From Gnomoniopsis sp. IMI 355080 (lineage: Eukaryota > Ascomycota > Sordariomycetes > Diaporthales > Gnomoniaceae): DNA of 64,000 bases. The stretch covers positions 124,001 through 188,000 of the forward strand of contig JAPEVC010000035.1 of NCBI GenBank assembly GCA_027946555.1. The letters run 5' to 3'. Under the pieces are notes generated by a model, which saw only the letters and a program-made list of their open reading frames with translations, made no database searches and was not told where the DNA came from. A program made the position numbers and the translations under genes. Positions 1 through 12,569 of the stretch are shown here, piece by piece (within the stretch, counting starts at the first letter, position 1; each line of letters begins with the position of its first letter).

Positions 1-251
1 TAATTCTTTCCGCCCGGGCGCCGACTTGGCAAGACTCAGGAGACGAAATCGAACCACTCGCGGACACAAAATCCCGTACCGGAATTACCTAATCCAGTAC
101 GCAGGTACGCGAGCCGATCTGCGCCGAAGTCGCCTCGTCAAATTTATCAATTTCTGCCGTCTCAACACCTGCAGACACCGCCCAACTGTCTGTCTGTACA
201 ACCCTCAACCGCGACGACGACGACGACGACACTCACAACCAGCTGCCCACC
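1..251 (+). promoter_or_regulatory. 5' flank and leader of the ERG3 gene
   Basis: This stretch precedes the ERG3 start codon. It contains a C/A-rich leader and a (GAC)n run at about 211-229, shortly before the CCACC context of the ATG. The ORFs reading through it have no family features and overlap the true start, so I treat the region as promoter and 5' UTR. I cannot place the transcription start. Confidence 0.5.
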
Positions 252-1369
252 ATGGATGTAATACTCGAATTCCTGGATCCAATTGCGCTGGATAAGGTTT
301 ATGCGTGGGCATTGCCTCACCCTGGGACCGCCGGCCCCAACGGCGGCTTGGACATGAGCAGCAGCAGCAACGCAACAACGTACCCAAATTCCACTCCCGA
401 CTTTGACGTTTCGGCCCCTGCTTCATTATGGCCGCGCGACAACATCTATCGCCAGATCATCTCTATTCTGTTCCTCACTCAAATCGGCGCAACGTCTCTT
501 TACTTTGTCTTCAGCGCGCTCTCGTACTACTTCATCTACGATCGACGGCTGGAGTATCACCCTCGCTTTCTGAAGAATCAGGTTCGCCAAGAGATCAGCT
601 CGTCGATGCGCGCTGTGCCGGTCATCAACATACTGACCCTGCCCTGGTTCTTGGGTGAGGTCCGTGGCCACAGCTTACTTTACGGTGACGTGAGCGACTA
701 TGGCTGGTCCTTTTTGGTAGTCACGACGGTCTTGTACATGGCTTTCAATGACATTGGCATCTACTGGATTCACCGTCTGGAGCACCACCCAAGCATTTAC
801 AAGTATATTCACAAACCCCACCACAAATGGATCAGTGAGTACTCCCTTTATGCTCTCCTATGCTTAATTGATGCAATGACGCTGATCCTTCACCCTTAGT
901 TCCAACTCCATGGGCAGCCTTGGCTTTCCACCCGCTTGATGGCTATGTGCAGTCCCTGCCTTACCAGTGAGAATCCCCCCCTCGGTCCTAAACCTTCTCT
1001 TTGCTGGCCATCCAAATCCGCTAACACTCACATTAAAGCATTTTCCCCTTCATTTTCCCGATCCAGAGATATCTGTATCTGGCACTTTTCGTGGCCGTCC
1101 AAGTCTGGACGATTCTGATTCATGACGGCGACATGATCACCGGCCACTGGACCGAGAAGTTCATCAACAGCCCTGCACACCACACACTCCACCACATGTA
1201 CTTCACCGTCAACTACGGACAGTACTTCACCTGGGCCGACAACTTTTTCGGCTCACACCGGGCACCGCAGCCGGAGCTGGACCCTCTGAACGATGCCCTT
1301 AAAGTGATGAAGGCCAAGGGTCTGGTAGATGAGCAGGGCAATCCAATTAAGAAGACCAAAGGGGAATAG
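252..1369 (+). CDS. ERG3: Sterol C5-desaturase (Delta7-sterol 5(6)-desaturase)
   Basis: This enzyme introduces the C5 double bond into episterol late in ergosterol synthesis, in the ER membrane. Three exons are inferred: 252-834, 900-966 and 1039-1369. The introns are 65 and 72 nt, and the product is 326 aa. The three histidine clusters of the fatty-acid hydroxylase superfamily are visible: HRLEHH at residues 174-179, HKPHH at 187-191 and HHTLHH at 264-269. Hydrophobic segments near residues 68-95 and 125-170 fit a multi-pass ER protein. The second acceptor (AAAG at 1038) was chosen because it restores the family sequence YHIFPFIFP before RYLYLALF; a later AG would delete it. The start at 252 has a good CCACCATGG context. 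Length matches the fungal family. The call is firm. Whether it is the only ERG3 paralogue in the genome cannot be told. Confidence 0.95.
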
Positions 1370-3979
1370 AGTTCTTGTGCAGTCAAACCAGACGAACGAG
1401 CGGGGTGTGTAAATATCTTATCCGGGCTTTAATGCCGACGCGTATGTGTTGCAAATGCAGCAGCACAAGTACATACAAGTACAATACCTAATTAATAATC
1501 AGTCTTCATGACACAAATTCAACACTTACTGTATCTTTCAAGGCATCGTATCGAGTGTGAAATTCAATCATAGATTATGCAGGTCTGTAGATCTCCAAGT
1601 CGATAAGCTTTTGAGTCTTCTTCCCGGCATAGGTGAGCATACTGGATAGTGAGCACCGATAATTCGAAGTCTTTGTCGGGTTCTGCTTTGACTCAAGATC
1701 ACAATAACCAGTTCAAGTTCATATTGGGCGAGTGCTACAAGAGGAGTATTCTATTCTTGCGGTGATGGTGACACGTACACTTGCTTTGCATATACGACTT
1801 AAGATCGCTTGGTTTTAGTTTGAGATGGACAGAACGAAACTAGTGACTATAGGTGCGTTTCAAGGTTTGTTTGTACCGAGAGTTTCTATTCTTGACTTAC
1901 GCTTTCAAGTAACGTACCGTGGAATCTAAATTCCTCAACTCGAAAACTTAAATCAATAGTGAGATAGTTCTCCATAGAAAACGTTCAGTCAGGAGCCATA
2001 TACGGTACCACACTGAACTTGAAAGCGAAGTATATATCTTGTCTAGGTGATGCAAGTAGTAATAACCAAGCATAAATCATTTACAGTCCTCAAGTAGACC
2101 GCAGACACGGTCGCTCAGAACAGTAGTAGAACCCTGTACTTTACCCCAGATTCCCAAGAAACCCTATGCAGTGGTACGATGTACTATGCGTGTTGGTGGG
2201 CCTGGAGGTGGGTTGTACGCCAATTGTTATGCGGCCGGATTGCGGGTCTTTCTAGGTATATGTACACTATGCGTGACTCGGAAAGTGTGCCTACAAAAGT
2301 CCGGCGAATATGACATATTTGGCTTTCGTTCATTGCTTCGAAAGATTACACAAAAGATCGATCGACGAGAATCCCCGCGAATCACGCGGATCACTTCACC
2401 ACCTGATTGAAGCAAAGACGCGCCAGGAAGGGATCAGGTTAGCTGACAAGTTCGGCCTTGGCGCCGACGTTTGCTGCGAGAATTTGAACGCCGTTAGGCA
2501 CAGGAACCGCGCTAAATTAAATGCCTATCTACCTAATAAGTAGCTGTTATATCTGGACTTCCCAAACTAGCTGGATCGGTGAGCGGGTTCCCCCAACAAG
2601 CAATGCCAAACTTTTCGGTAGTGCCTTGGTCATTTTTCTTAGCAAGGCCCACATCAGGCTAGGGTCTGAGACGTCGTAGGTTGGGTATGTAGTGCTTTGG
2701 GGAAGAAGAGCCTTAGTGATTGATCACAGTCAAGCTATAATTGATACCTTCTCGACTGGCTCTTCCTACATCCATGGATGCCACATGCGCGAAAATAGAT
2801 CATAGCGAGGATGATGAGACCAATCTGTTCTGCCTGTCTTTCCGAAAGGGAATCATCGAAACACAATCGTCTGTGCTCAAATTGACTTTTTTTTCTTTTT
2901 TTTTTTCTCCATCGCCTAGGGAAGACTAGCTGGAAGGATGTGCCCTGTTTAAGCTTCATTGCCGCAAAAAGGGACGGCGTAACACAGTCGATCGGCAGCT
3001 CCCGAACAGCGCCGTTTCTCTCCCTGAACTGATGTGGTTCTATACTGGTATCACTGCCAACGATTCCCCGCGCACTGGTATTTGCTCTATCGCAGGGCGA
3101 GTCATCTTCCTAGACAAGCTTACCATGTAGAAGTGGACATGCCCTTAGTTTAGCTTACCGAGGTCACGCGGAAGGGCAAGGACTGACTCTGGAAGGAAAC
3201 TACCAGAAATACCAATCTCACTGAATTGTATCCGTACTGTACCCCATCTCTCCTCGATGGCGATGTTTGTACTCCGCACCAGCCGCTGCTCCGCATGTCC
3301 ACCACCTGTTCTCGCGATGCACTAATGTACAGTAGGTAGCATGCATACATTATAGCGAACAACTCGGCAAGACCGCAAACTACCAAGGGAACCCCCCATA
3401 CACGCTATATATGTATGTATGTATGTGACTCCAACGTCCTATAGGTTAGGTAGTACATGCAGGGACGCGGGTACTCCGACACTGTGTAAAAGTTTTGGGG
3501 TGTTCTCGTGACGCTGATCGTCTCCGCGATTTCCCCAGATTTCGAAACATGGGGCCCCGCCATGATTAACTCTAAAAGAAGCGTTGACAGGGACAACCCA
3601 CAGGACCCCAGTGGCCCTTTCGGCCCGTTATGGGCTCAGTAGTCTTGTTTTTGAGACGGCACGCCTGAGGATTGGCCAGATGCCCCTACGAAGGTTGCTT
3701 ATGAGGGCGACGCTACTGGGGAAATGCCGGGGAAATTACTCAAAGTACCTTGCAACTCTGTTGTTATATCAGTTGTAGTCTCACCCACCTTATAGCAGTA
3801 GTGTTCTGGTCTCATCGTCGCTTACACAGGTTCAGAAGCAGCTGGACTGGAACCCTCCTCGTCCTCAGTTTCTCGTGGACTCATCAAACCCTACCAAGCA
3901 CTGGGTCTGCTCTCTTCCGCATATTCTTCCCACCAGTCTCACGATCGTCTCCTTCCTGTCCCCACCCCCTTCTGCTATC
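1370..3979. other. Intergenic, no gene recognised (2.6 kb)
   Basis: This stretch holds only short ORFs without domain-like composition. A small (GTAT)n run lies at about 3413-3426. The last part, from about 3780, has pyrimidine-rich stretches before the sugar transporter ATG and is probably its promoter and leader. I see no RNA gene or mobile element. Confidence 0.5.
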
Positions 3980-5665
3980 ATGGTACCGAAGCTCGCCATC
4001 GTCCGGAAGGAAGAAGCAGGCAAGTCATGGCCCGCCATCTGCATAGGCGCCTTCGTGGCCTTTGGAGGTGTGCTCTTTGGCTACGACACGGGCACCATTT
4101 CGGGCATCCTGGCCATGAAGTACTTTGACACCACCTTCTCGACCGGCTACCGCAACGCCGAGGGCGATCTCTCCATCTCGCCGTCCCAGCAATCTGCCAT
4201 CGTCTCCATCCTGTCCGCGGGCACGTTCTTTGGCGCCCTGGCCTCGCCCTTTATGGCGGACTACATTGGCCGCCGTATGGCGCTCATCATGTCCAGCTTC
4301 GTCTTCACCCTCGGCGTCATTCTCCAGACTGCCGCTGTGGCGCTGCCGCTCTTCATTGCGGGCCGCTTCTTCGCCGGGCTGGGCGTCGGTCTCATCTCCG
4401 CCCTGATTCCGCTGTACCAGTCCGAGACGGCTCCGAAATGGATCCGCGGCGCCATTGTGGGCGCCTACCAATTCGCCATCACCATCGGCTTGCTCCTGGC
4501 CGCCATCGTCGACAATGCGACGGCGCTGCGCATGGATACGGGGTCCTACCGTATTCCCATCGCCATTCAGTTTGCCTGGGCCATCATTCTTGTGGGTGGC
4601 ATGCTCGTCCTGCCGGAATCGCCTCGGTATCTTGTGAAGCGCGGCAAGGACGAGGCGGCTGCGCGGGCGTTTGGTAAGCTACGACGTCTGCCTGCGGATC
4701 ATCCCGCCATCCAACAAGAGCTGGCCGAGGTCCGCGCGAACCACGAGTTCGAGATGAGTCTGGGCAAGGCTAGCTATATCGACTGCTTCCGCGGCCACAT
4801 GCTCAAGCGACAGCTCACTGGCATGGGTCTCCAGGCTCTGCAGCAGCTTACGGGCATCAACTTCATCTTCTACTACGGCACGCAGTACTTTAAGAACTCT
4901 GGTCTCACGGACGCCTTCATCATTCAGGTCATCACTTCCGTCATCAACGTTGTCTCTACGTTGCCGGGACTCTACGCCGTGGACAAGTTTGGTCGTCGTC
5001 CCTTGCTCCTCTGGGGCGCCGTGGGCATGGCTGTCAGTCAATTCATCGTGGCCATGTGCGGAACTCTGAGTACCGGTCAGGACTCTGCTGGCAGGATCAT
5101 TGTTTACGATGTGGCCGCGCAAAAAGCGGGTGTGGCCTTTGTGTGCATTTACATCTTCTTCTTTGCCTCTACCTGGGGTCCTCTCGCTTGGGTGGTGACG
5201 GGCGAAATTTTCCCTCTGAAGCATCGTGCTAGAGGTCTATCTATGACAACCGCCGCAAATGTAAGAAAATACTCGCCCTCCACTTGCGCAAAGAATTTGT
5301 CCCTTTTATACTAATGCTTCTGCCAGTGGCTTCTCAACTGGGCCATCGCCTACGCAACCCCCTACCTTGTCAATTACGGCACAGGCTATGCCAACCTGCA
5401 GTCCAAGATCTTCTTCATTTGGTTCGGCTGCTGCTTCTTCTGCATAGCCTTTGTGTACTTCTTCATTTACGAGACCAAGGGCCTGTCTCTGGAGGAGGTT
5501 GATGAGTTGTATACCGATATGAAGGGTCAAGGACTACGGGCTGCAGCCAAGAGCACGAACTGGACCCCAAGCACCACCTTCCAAGAGAGAAACACTGTTG
5601 CGAAAGATGCCGAGTTTGGTGGCCAAGAGAAGGGCATCGAGCATTCTGAGGGGGTTGCCGCGTAG
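3980..5665 (+). CDS. MFS hexose transporter, high-affinity glucose transporter type
   Basis: This is a proton-coupled or facilitative sugar carrier of the plasma membrane. Exons are 3980-5260 and 5327-5665, with a 66-nt intron containing a CTAAT branch site; the product is 539 aa. Sugar-porter signatures seen are FGYDTG (33-38), DYIGRR (94-99), PESPRYLVK (212-220), QQLTGINFIFYYG (288-300), DKFGRR (335-340) and a C-terminal YETKGLSLEEVDELY. The last is a common variant of PETKG. About twelve hydrophobic segments are evident. The QQLTGxNFIFYYGT form is typical of fungal glucose transporters (MstA, HGT-1 and RGT2/HXT group). An in-frame ATG at 3875 would add 35 non-conserved residues, so I prefer 3980. 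The exact sugar, and whether it is a sensor or a transporter, cannot be decided; there is no long cytosolic tail of the SNF3 kind. Confidence 0.9.
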
Positions 5666-6513
5666 ATTTTAATGTCTTGCACGATGTGATATAGGGGGAG
5701 ATGGATAGTATGCTCTTAGCCTAGAGGTAGAGCAACTTGTCAATTTGATTCAACAGGGTCCATAAAGATTCGGTCCATATTACAATCGACAAAGTCAATC
5801 CTTACTGATAGACTGTACGTTGTGAACACTCAGGACCCCAGCTCACAGCCACACTCCCGACATGATCAACAAAGCTCAGTCATAGACACAAGCAAGTAAT
5901 CAAGTAAAAATTCTGTGCCTCGTGCTTGAGTTTCAAAACGTTATGGGTCCGATTTTTTTTTAAAAAAAAAAATCGTTTGTAGTTCAAAGCATCCGTCTCT
6001 CTCTTAAAGTTGGAGAAAACAGCATATACCTCAAGACAGAATTTGATCAGCATATTTAGGTGAACGGCGGATATACTGTTCTTTTGCTCCAGCAGAAACT
6101 CGTCAAACAAAGTATCAACATAAGGAGACATCTTTCCAGAAACAATATGGTACAAACATTGGACTGATCGTCAGCGAGGAATCGAAGTTTGTGCTAGAAC
6201 CAACTAGATCATTCGCGCTCGAAATCCCTTGTTGGATTTGTAATTGTTGTATTGTGGGTGTACTCTCTGATTCTCTAGAGTCGTTACAATTTCCCAAATC
6301 TCCCTTCCTCTGGTGAAGTCAAGAAACAAGATCAAGGTAATGGTGCACATGCCGTCATGAATCCCTTGTTGCCTGAACAAAAATTCGACAACCCAAACCT
6401 GTCCTCCACAAAAGTCCCTTCAGACCACTTATACCAGCCTGTCTGCAGGTAACCACATGGAGTAGCGCCATGTGAAATCTCAACATGGCGCCCCAAGCAA
6501 GTATCTCTCTGAT
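5666..6513. other. Convergent intergenic region
   Basis: This is the 3' flank shared by the sugar transporter (plus) and the dioxygenase (minus). It is AT-richer than the genes. It contains a T/A tract at about 5951-5970 that could form a short hairpin (TTTTTTTT followed by AAAAAAAA). I see no gene here. Confidence 0.5.
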
Positions 6514-7706
6514 TTAGGAAAGCTCGACACCACCAGAAGCATAATACACCGCAGCAGGGTTGACGGTCGTAGACAGCGAAGTGTTGACTGCAAGCACGAT
6601 CCAAGCAAGGAAGCCGTCCTCGATGGAGTCGCCGAGCTGGACATAGTTGAAGAAGGGGTCGCTGGTGCCGTTGACCGCAGTCTCGGCGATCACAACCTTA
6701 TCGTCCGCGTTCAGCGTCACGGCGTTGGTGTTGGTGTTGTAGGGCGAGAGCAACTCCACAGCGTCACGGACAGACTGGTCCCAGAAGGTCTGACCGATAT
6801 GCGAGGCGGTCAAATCGTAGATGGTGCCGTTCTCACGGGCAGTGGCGTTCCTGTGCAGGATAGTGTGGATGTGAGTGGCGCGGCCAGTGCTGTTCGAGTT
6901 AAAGAAATGTTGTCAGAAGAGTGTCTTCAAAATTTCAACATCCGGAGAGGGTTGAGGGGGGGGGGGTGTAAAACATACTAGTGGCCTGCAAAGAGCGTAT
7001 CGAAAGAGGCAACACCGTCTTCGTCGGTCGCTTGGGCGCCACGCAGGAAGGTCTTGGTCAAAACGCTGGTATCCTCCGTGTTGCCATTACCATCGTTGGT
7101 GGTACCAGAGTAGACGCCGGTGGAGTTGGCGTTGAAGATCTCAAAGTAGGCGCCCACAATCGGCTCGCAAGTGTCAATGTCCAAAATCTGGAAGTCGTAG
7201 TGAACTGGAAGACCCTCTTGGTCCTCAACAAGGTCCTGGCGAATGTACTCTCCAGCAACGTCTACGCAGAAGAAGTAAATGTTAGCGTACTCCAGACAAT
7301 ATACACATCTGCTTTTTGATTGTTTTGGCCACTTACAGTACGGGCCGCTCTCTCCCTCAGCAGTCAGAATGCAAGATGCGTCAGAGGCGAAGATGGTAGA
7401 CTCGGCCGTGTCGAGGGTGTATCCGAGGGATGTCTCGTTGTGGTCGGTGGCAAGAATAGTGGCAAGATCACGGGCCTTGATGCCACGCTTCTTGATCAGC
7501 TCGTCCCTCTTCCTGGCACGTCTCTCAATAGCCCGGTCTTCCAGGCCGCGGGTCTTCAGCTTAGCCGCACAGTGGCTAATATCGCGGGAGGTGTGCTGCC
7601 CCAGCATCGCCTCACGGACGGCGATCTCGCGCTCCAGGGTAAGTTTTCCATGAGCCGAGACGAGGCCGGTGGCCATGGCCGTGCTGACGATCGAGGAGAA
7701 ACGCAT
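6514..7706 (-). CDS. Secreted intradiol ring-cleavage dioxygenase
   Basis: This is a predicted extracellular non-haem Fe(III) enzyme that opens catechol-type rings between the two hydroxyls; fungal members are linked to lignin- or tannin-derived aromatics. Three exons (transcript order) are 7706-7337, 7261-6979 and 6889-6514. Introns are 75 and 89 nt and the product is 342 aa. The start at 7706 gives a signal peptide (MRFSSIVSTAMATGLVSA) followed by a charged propeptide-like region. An upstream in-frame ATG at 7778 would bury it. Family motifs restored by splicing are GPYYVAGEYIR (121-131) and GHYTGRATHIH (216-226). The likely iron ligands are Y174, Y218, H224 and H226. Both junctions fall inside conserved motifs, which supports them. 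The second intron holds a G run on the plus strand at about 6957-6966. The natural substrate is not predictable. Confidence 0.9.
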
Positions 7707-8629
7707 GTTGTCGTGTGTGAACGTAAAGAATGTTGTCAATGTAGAATGAGTGGATTTAATCAACTTGGCAGATCGCACAACAAAGAATGAAACGATGATG
7801 AGATGGGAGTCGAGATGAACAGGTTGTTTGTTTCGAGACTTATGCTGGATTTATATCTTCTTCATTGAATCACCCCAGGGCCCATTCACTTGTTACCCCT
7901 AATACGCAGCACATTTCTTGCATTCCTGGCTGTGACCCCGGATGAGAACCTCGGGCTCAGCCATGATTTCCTTTCTGAAAACTGACATGTATCCCATGGC
8001 ACCCGAACAAGCTTTTGCATTACGCGTGTCTTCCTGGGGGAGCTTTGCACCCATTCCTTGCTAGCATGGGATAATTTATTGAAGTCGATCAAGCCAAAGA
8101 CGCTTGAGGCCTTCCTCGACCATTGCGTAGCTAGGTTTTGCACGACTAATACATATCGCGGATTGGTCTATAGACGCACGTCATCGGCTCCCTGGTGGGC
8201 CCTATGTGTTGTTTGGCAGGTAGCTAGCCCTGCGTGAAGATGTGTCGGTGTATTTACTTACGCAACCCTTTAAATGCCCGCAGCCAACCAGAAATGACCA
8301 ATTCGCAACACGGCTGGGCTTGGAGGGCAGAAGGGGAGTGTGGAGTAGAGCTGGACGTCTTGGCACTCCCACTTCCCTTGTTGGAGTGGCAGCCGCGTGG
8401 CGTATGCAAGCGAATAGGCCCCCACAATCGTCTGTGCTTCGTAATGGGATCGACATTTACTTGGTACAGTATGGAGTACATCAGAAGTTTATCCCATGTG
8501 TGAAAAGGATAAAAAGTACTATGATAGTACCAGCATTCAATACAAGGCACTTAAGCAAGCTGGTATGGTCCCTGAACAACCCACATCCCGATTTCCTCGG
8601 CAAACCACCTTACGAAGTTAGATACTAAG

Positions 8630-8647
8630 CCTACCTAGGCAGGCAGG
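8630..8647. repeat. CCTACCTAGG-type short repeat
   Basis: An 18-base stretch reads CCTACCTAGGCAGGCAGG. It is one of the dispersed CCTACCTAGGTAGG-like sites in this window and lies well away from coding sequence. Confidence 0.5.
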
Positions 8648-10310
8648 TAAGCTTAAACTACGTTTGATGGCTGCTATACACTTGCTGGTGCCGCGGTAGG
8701 CCCTGCATCGTTTATAGTGCAAGCTGAAGGCTGTGCGATTTGCACAATTAAATCGAGGCGTTGAATTCGTCTGCAAGAACACTTTTCCTCGCGGAGTCTC
8801 CAACACTTGCCGGGAGTCTGTGAAATTGGAGTACTAATTTATCGTCTATGTTCCTGCCTGACTTATTCAATGCTCCATACAGCCAGCACATCTACAACAG
8901 AATTTAATGGTGACCATCCTACCTAGTAGTAAACGGGCCTACGCCAAACAGGCACGTTGAACCATGATGGACGAAGATGATACGAAAGCTGAGATGTCAT
9001 TCAGTTAAAAGCTCTCACATATAGAGTACAAGGCGCTCTAGTGCAATGAATGAATGTGGAATTGTCATACCTTTAGACGGCTCACGGGACAGTTCATCCC
9101 AAATTGACACCTGCGCCAAGTCTACGGTCTTTGGTCGTGGTCCTACCTTTGGAGCGGAAATTTGATGCAACAGAACCATGGTTCCATCAATAGGGGTAAT
9201 GGGTTGGGACGATCACTCAGGCATACACACGTCTTTTGATTGCCTTCCCAGTCATCATGCGGTCCAGATCCGCCGTTAGATATGCTATTTTCAGTCCACC
9301 ACATTCCGAGTGTGATGAAGTGACTTTGTTCAGTAGGCTGGCCGCTGCCGGCTTCTCGTGGTTGTACATCACGTATGCTTTGACAATGTGACGCTGGGCT
9401 CGACCACCATCTTGTGACTGAGCTATGAGGTGTCCATTGCAATGATGGACGCTTGCAAGGGACTTGACGAAGGGCGTCCTCGAAAGATATTTGGACAACT
9501 CATGGACTCACCATTATGACCAAGCAGAGATCTTATCACCTACCTAGGTACTGACACATCTATTTGGAAATGTCATATGCCTTCTATTAGTGCTGATTAC
9601 ACAGCGCCTATCACACTCCTCCATGAAGTCTTCAAGCTAAGCCGCCATGGTCTTGAGGACCATTGTGTGAGTACAAGTCCAATAAGCTGGCGAGGACCAA
9701 TTTGAGGGGATCCAATCAAGGGAAAGAAAATCAAGATTCACCACAATGTATTGATGTCGCAAACCTCGGACATTATTATGTTATGTAGTTATATAGTGGT
9801 TGAAAGCCTGGAGTTGGGCACCGATCTATCCATGGGCACAGAAATCGAAAGCAAGCCCGTCATATTTCAGATGAAGCAGTAGTCAAAAGTACCTTCTCAG
9901 AGCCTTCCTACTCTCGCAAGAGTAGAGAGTTACCAGAGACAAGCTGTATGATTACATCTCATTTAGAGATGCGGAAAATTTCGGTAAGCGTTGGCAACTT
10001 GGGGGCCGCAGACGTGTAACATGCGTATTGGGGGTGGCGAAGTTTTCAGGATTTGTGGATGTGGTAAGTGAGGTGGGTGAGGGTGTGGTTGGGCAAGAAT
10101 GATGAGAGGCGAGCTGAGAAATCTGACACCTTACCGAGCTCAATAGAAATTGCAGGTGTTGGGTAAGCTGTACCTACTCCTCGGGAGGCACCTTACGCGG
10201 CGTGATTGGCCTCTTGATTCACCCTAGACAGGTAGTATATGATGCTCAAATCCAGAATATTTCTCACCTGGATATTTCTCTACTTTATTCCTCGATCTAA
10301 ATTGTGGTCA

Positions 10311-10346
<36 letters not shown>
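10311..10346. repeat. (AC)n(AT)n microsatellite
   Basis: A compound dinucleotide repeat, six AC units followed by about twelve AT units, lies some 70 bp upstream of the preferred ATG of the orphan membrane protein. Read as protein it gives the HTHIYIYIYIY segment, which argues against the upstream in-frame start at 10239. Confidence 0.9.
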
Positions 10347-10412
10347 GTCAACACTCTCCAGGTCGACCTACATACAATTATCTTCTCGAAAACCAGTCGT
10401 GGCCTGCCGAAT

Positions 10413-11390
10413 ATGGTCGCACACTTCCAGTACTGGTTTCCACAGTATGGCTTTATGTTCGAGGGGCTTCTCCATGCGTTCTGTTGGCGCGACTATGAGA
10501 ATTATATTCACAACGTTGACTGTGGTTGGGGTGGATGCCAATCTGGTCTCGTCGTTGCTTGCCTGCTTAGCCACGCCACTGAGTCCTCGAAAGCCAACAC
10601 TGCTGCAGCTGCAGTGCTCCTTGGACTTCTCCCGACAACACTCGGCATCGTCGGCTCTAGCACCAATGAAATGGGTCTGCTTGCCCTCCGAAGGCCTCTT
10701 CTCGCGAGCCTGCTCGCTGCCGGAGCCCCTGCAGTATTCCCGCTTCGAGTCTTGGATTTTGATCGCAACGATCCGACCGCTCTGATCCTCGACAGGAGAC
10801 AGCACAAAACCATCAATATGCGACCCATGTCACCCTTGGCCGCGACAGCGATGGTAACTTCGCAATACCTGCTAGCCTGCGCGGCAGTTGCAAATGTTGC
10901 TCACGTGGGTTGGCTCCTCTCTGTCCGGACGGTCTGCAGCTTTGCATCAGACACCATGTCGCTGCCTCTCATCTGGTCATTTGCTACTTTGGGTGTGCAT
11001 GCGATCGGAGCGCTCGCTGTAAGGCACAGGCTTGAATTTGTGGAATCCGATTCCGCATACAGCAATGGAAACAGGACGGGGCTGGTCCGGTTGTTGAAGC
11101 GTGAATCGCGAAGTAGCCATCAACGAACTTCTACCAACGGGACTCTCGCGGTTGAGGTACAAGAGGGTTCGTACGTGTACATCATCCTTGCTTGTCTTAC
11201 CTCGTTCGCCGTTGTAGTGCATCTCGTCTTCGGCACCGTTGTCTTCTCGAGTATGCTCTTTATAAGTACACAGGACGCACTGGCCGTTGTAGCACGCTAC
11301 CTGGCCTCTACGCTACTTTGCAGGGCCATTTCAGCATTTGAAATCAGTGGGATACGGATGGCAGTCGAGGCTACATACCCTACAATATAA
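10413..11390 (+). CDS. Hypothetical multi-pass membrane protein
   Basis: No known function is recognised. The single-exon model is 325 aa. The ATG at 10413 (MVAHFQYWFPQYGF) was chosen because the open frame upstream runs through the microsatellite. A cysteine-containing motif, CGWGGCQSG, follows an H-N-V-D segment near residue 38. Several hydrophobic segments come after it, near residues 45-65, 80-105, 143-165, 172-195 and 265-290. A loop rich in Ser, Arg and Thr (about 225-250) separates the last helices. The layout is of an integral membrane protein with a short conserved N-terminus. It resembles fungal-specific orphan membrane proteins rather than a named transporter. An additional 5' exon cannot be excluded. 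Confidence 0.6.
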   Translation: MVAHFQYWFPQYGFMFEGLLHAFCWRDYENYIHNVDCGWGGCQSGLVVACLLSHATESSKANTAAAAVLLGLLPTTLGIVGSSTNEMGLLALRRPLLASLLAAGAPAVFPLRVLDFDRNDPTALILDRRQHKTINMRPMSPLAATAMVTSQYLLACAAVANVAHVGWLLSVRTVCSFASDTMSLPLIWSFATLGVHAIGALAVRHRLEFVESDSAYSNGNRTGLVRLLKRESRSSHQRTSTNGTLAVEVQEGSYVYIILACLTSFAVVVHLVFGTVVFSSMLFISTQDALAVVARYLASTLLCRAISAFEISGIRMAVEATYPTI

Positions 11391-12569
11391 GGCCAAGCGG
11401 GTGTTGCGGCATTGCTGAAAATGAAATCCTTTTCCTTTTTTTCTCTCGTTCCAAGCGCCCAAGAAGCCTGCATGATCAGGGATTATCGATCAAATTCATT
11501 ACGGTATAACTTATTCCAACCGAGGTGCCTTGAATAAGGTCTAGTAAAGCTAGTCAGCTGTTTTCAAAACGCCGTAAATGCGAAAGTTCACTTGAAAGAC
11601 CAGGACATGTCTTCAAACCACCTGTGAATTTCCAGATGTGGGCGGCGCTGAATACTGAATACTACCTACCTTAGGTAGTACTTCACGCCAAGTGATGGAT
11701 AACGTCTAAAGAAGACAAGTCATACAGGACACGATCGGGAGAACCCAGACCGGTGTGTCCAAACAAAGTATATACACGCAGACTGTTGCGCTCCCACCAA
11801 ACTACGAAGGTATCATACCATATGCTAGAACATTTGAATGCACGTCGCGCACGACTGTGGCCGGCAGCGCAAGAGCCTGGCAGCACCTCGCGAGACGGCA
11901 ATTCATTACTATCTCAGCACCAGAAGAGACTCCTGTTCATTGACACAATGTGGAGGGCGATGCATGAGAACTTACCACATTTCGTACATGATGATAAATC
12001 GCCGTTTGTGGTGTAGAAAGGTAGTCCTTTATGCTGCGAATTTTCTGCAAGTTTCCATGGGACTCTTTGCACGCACATATGCATAGGTTCCGGAAAAAGT
12101 GGAGAGGCATTCAATCCAGTTGCCCAATTCCTGCGCCGAAGAGGGATGGAATCTGCTGATGAGATTCGTATAAGCTAGGTATTAGATAGGTACCTAAAAG
12201 CTTAATGCCCGTCAAGACTGAGGGCCTGAATACATGATAAGTATTTACCACAGATTCTGGGCGGCGGGCTCCATCCCGTTGTCTTGGTGACAAACCATTC
12301 CACAGTACACGGTATTGAAAATCTGTACGACTATTCTAGACTAGATGTAGCACCTGCAGTTATAAATGTTTGAAGGAAGTTGGGGGTCTCACTAGCGCTA
12401 GTTGGGGCACCCTCAAGGATACGATACGCTGATCAAAACCAAACCTTGATTTTCTGCTTCGCTGTGACTCAACACAGCCTCTCCTCACTCGCATCCTCTT
12501 CTTGCCTCCCAGACGCCGATCCCCTTCCACAATTTCTACCCACGCAGTGGAAGGTCACCGCATCTCACA
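11391..12569. other. Intergenic, promoter side of the GlyRS gene
   Basis: No gene is recognised. An imperfect inverted repeat of the dispersed family (ACTACCTACC TTAGGTAGTA) lies at 11661-11680, and a GGTACC-containing relative near 12188. The last 200 bp, rich in C and T, are the likely promoter and leader of the downstream gene. Confidence 0.5.
11661..11680. repeat. Imperfect palindrome of the CCTACCTAGGTAGG type
   Basis: The 20 bases ACTACCTACC TTAGGTAGTA form an inverted repeat with a small mismatched centre. Similar sites recur through the gene-poor parts of the window. Confidence 0.5.

Larger units (their letters stand above)
7707..10412. other. Intergenic, no gene recognised (2.7 kb)
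   Basis: The proximal part is the promoter of the minus-strand dioxygenase. The rest has ORFs under 130 codons without recognisable features. Palindromes of the TACCTAGGTA kind occur at about 8630-8647 and 9541-9550. An (AC)n(AT)n microsatellite lies at 10311-10346. Confidence 0.5.
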
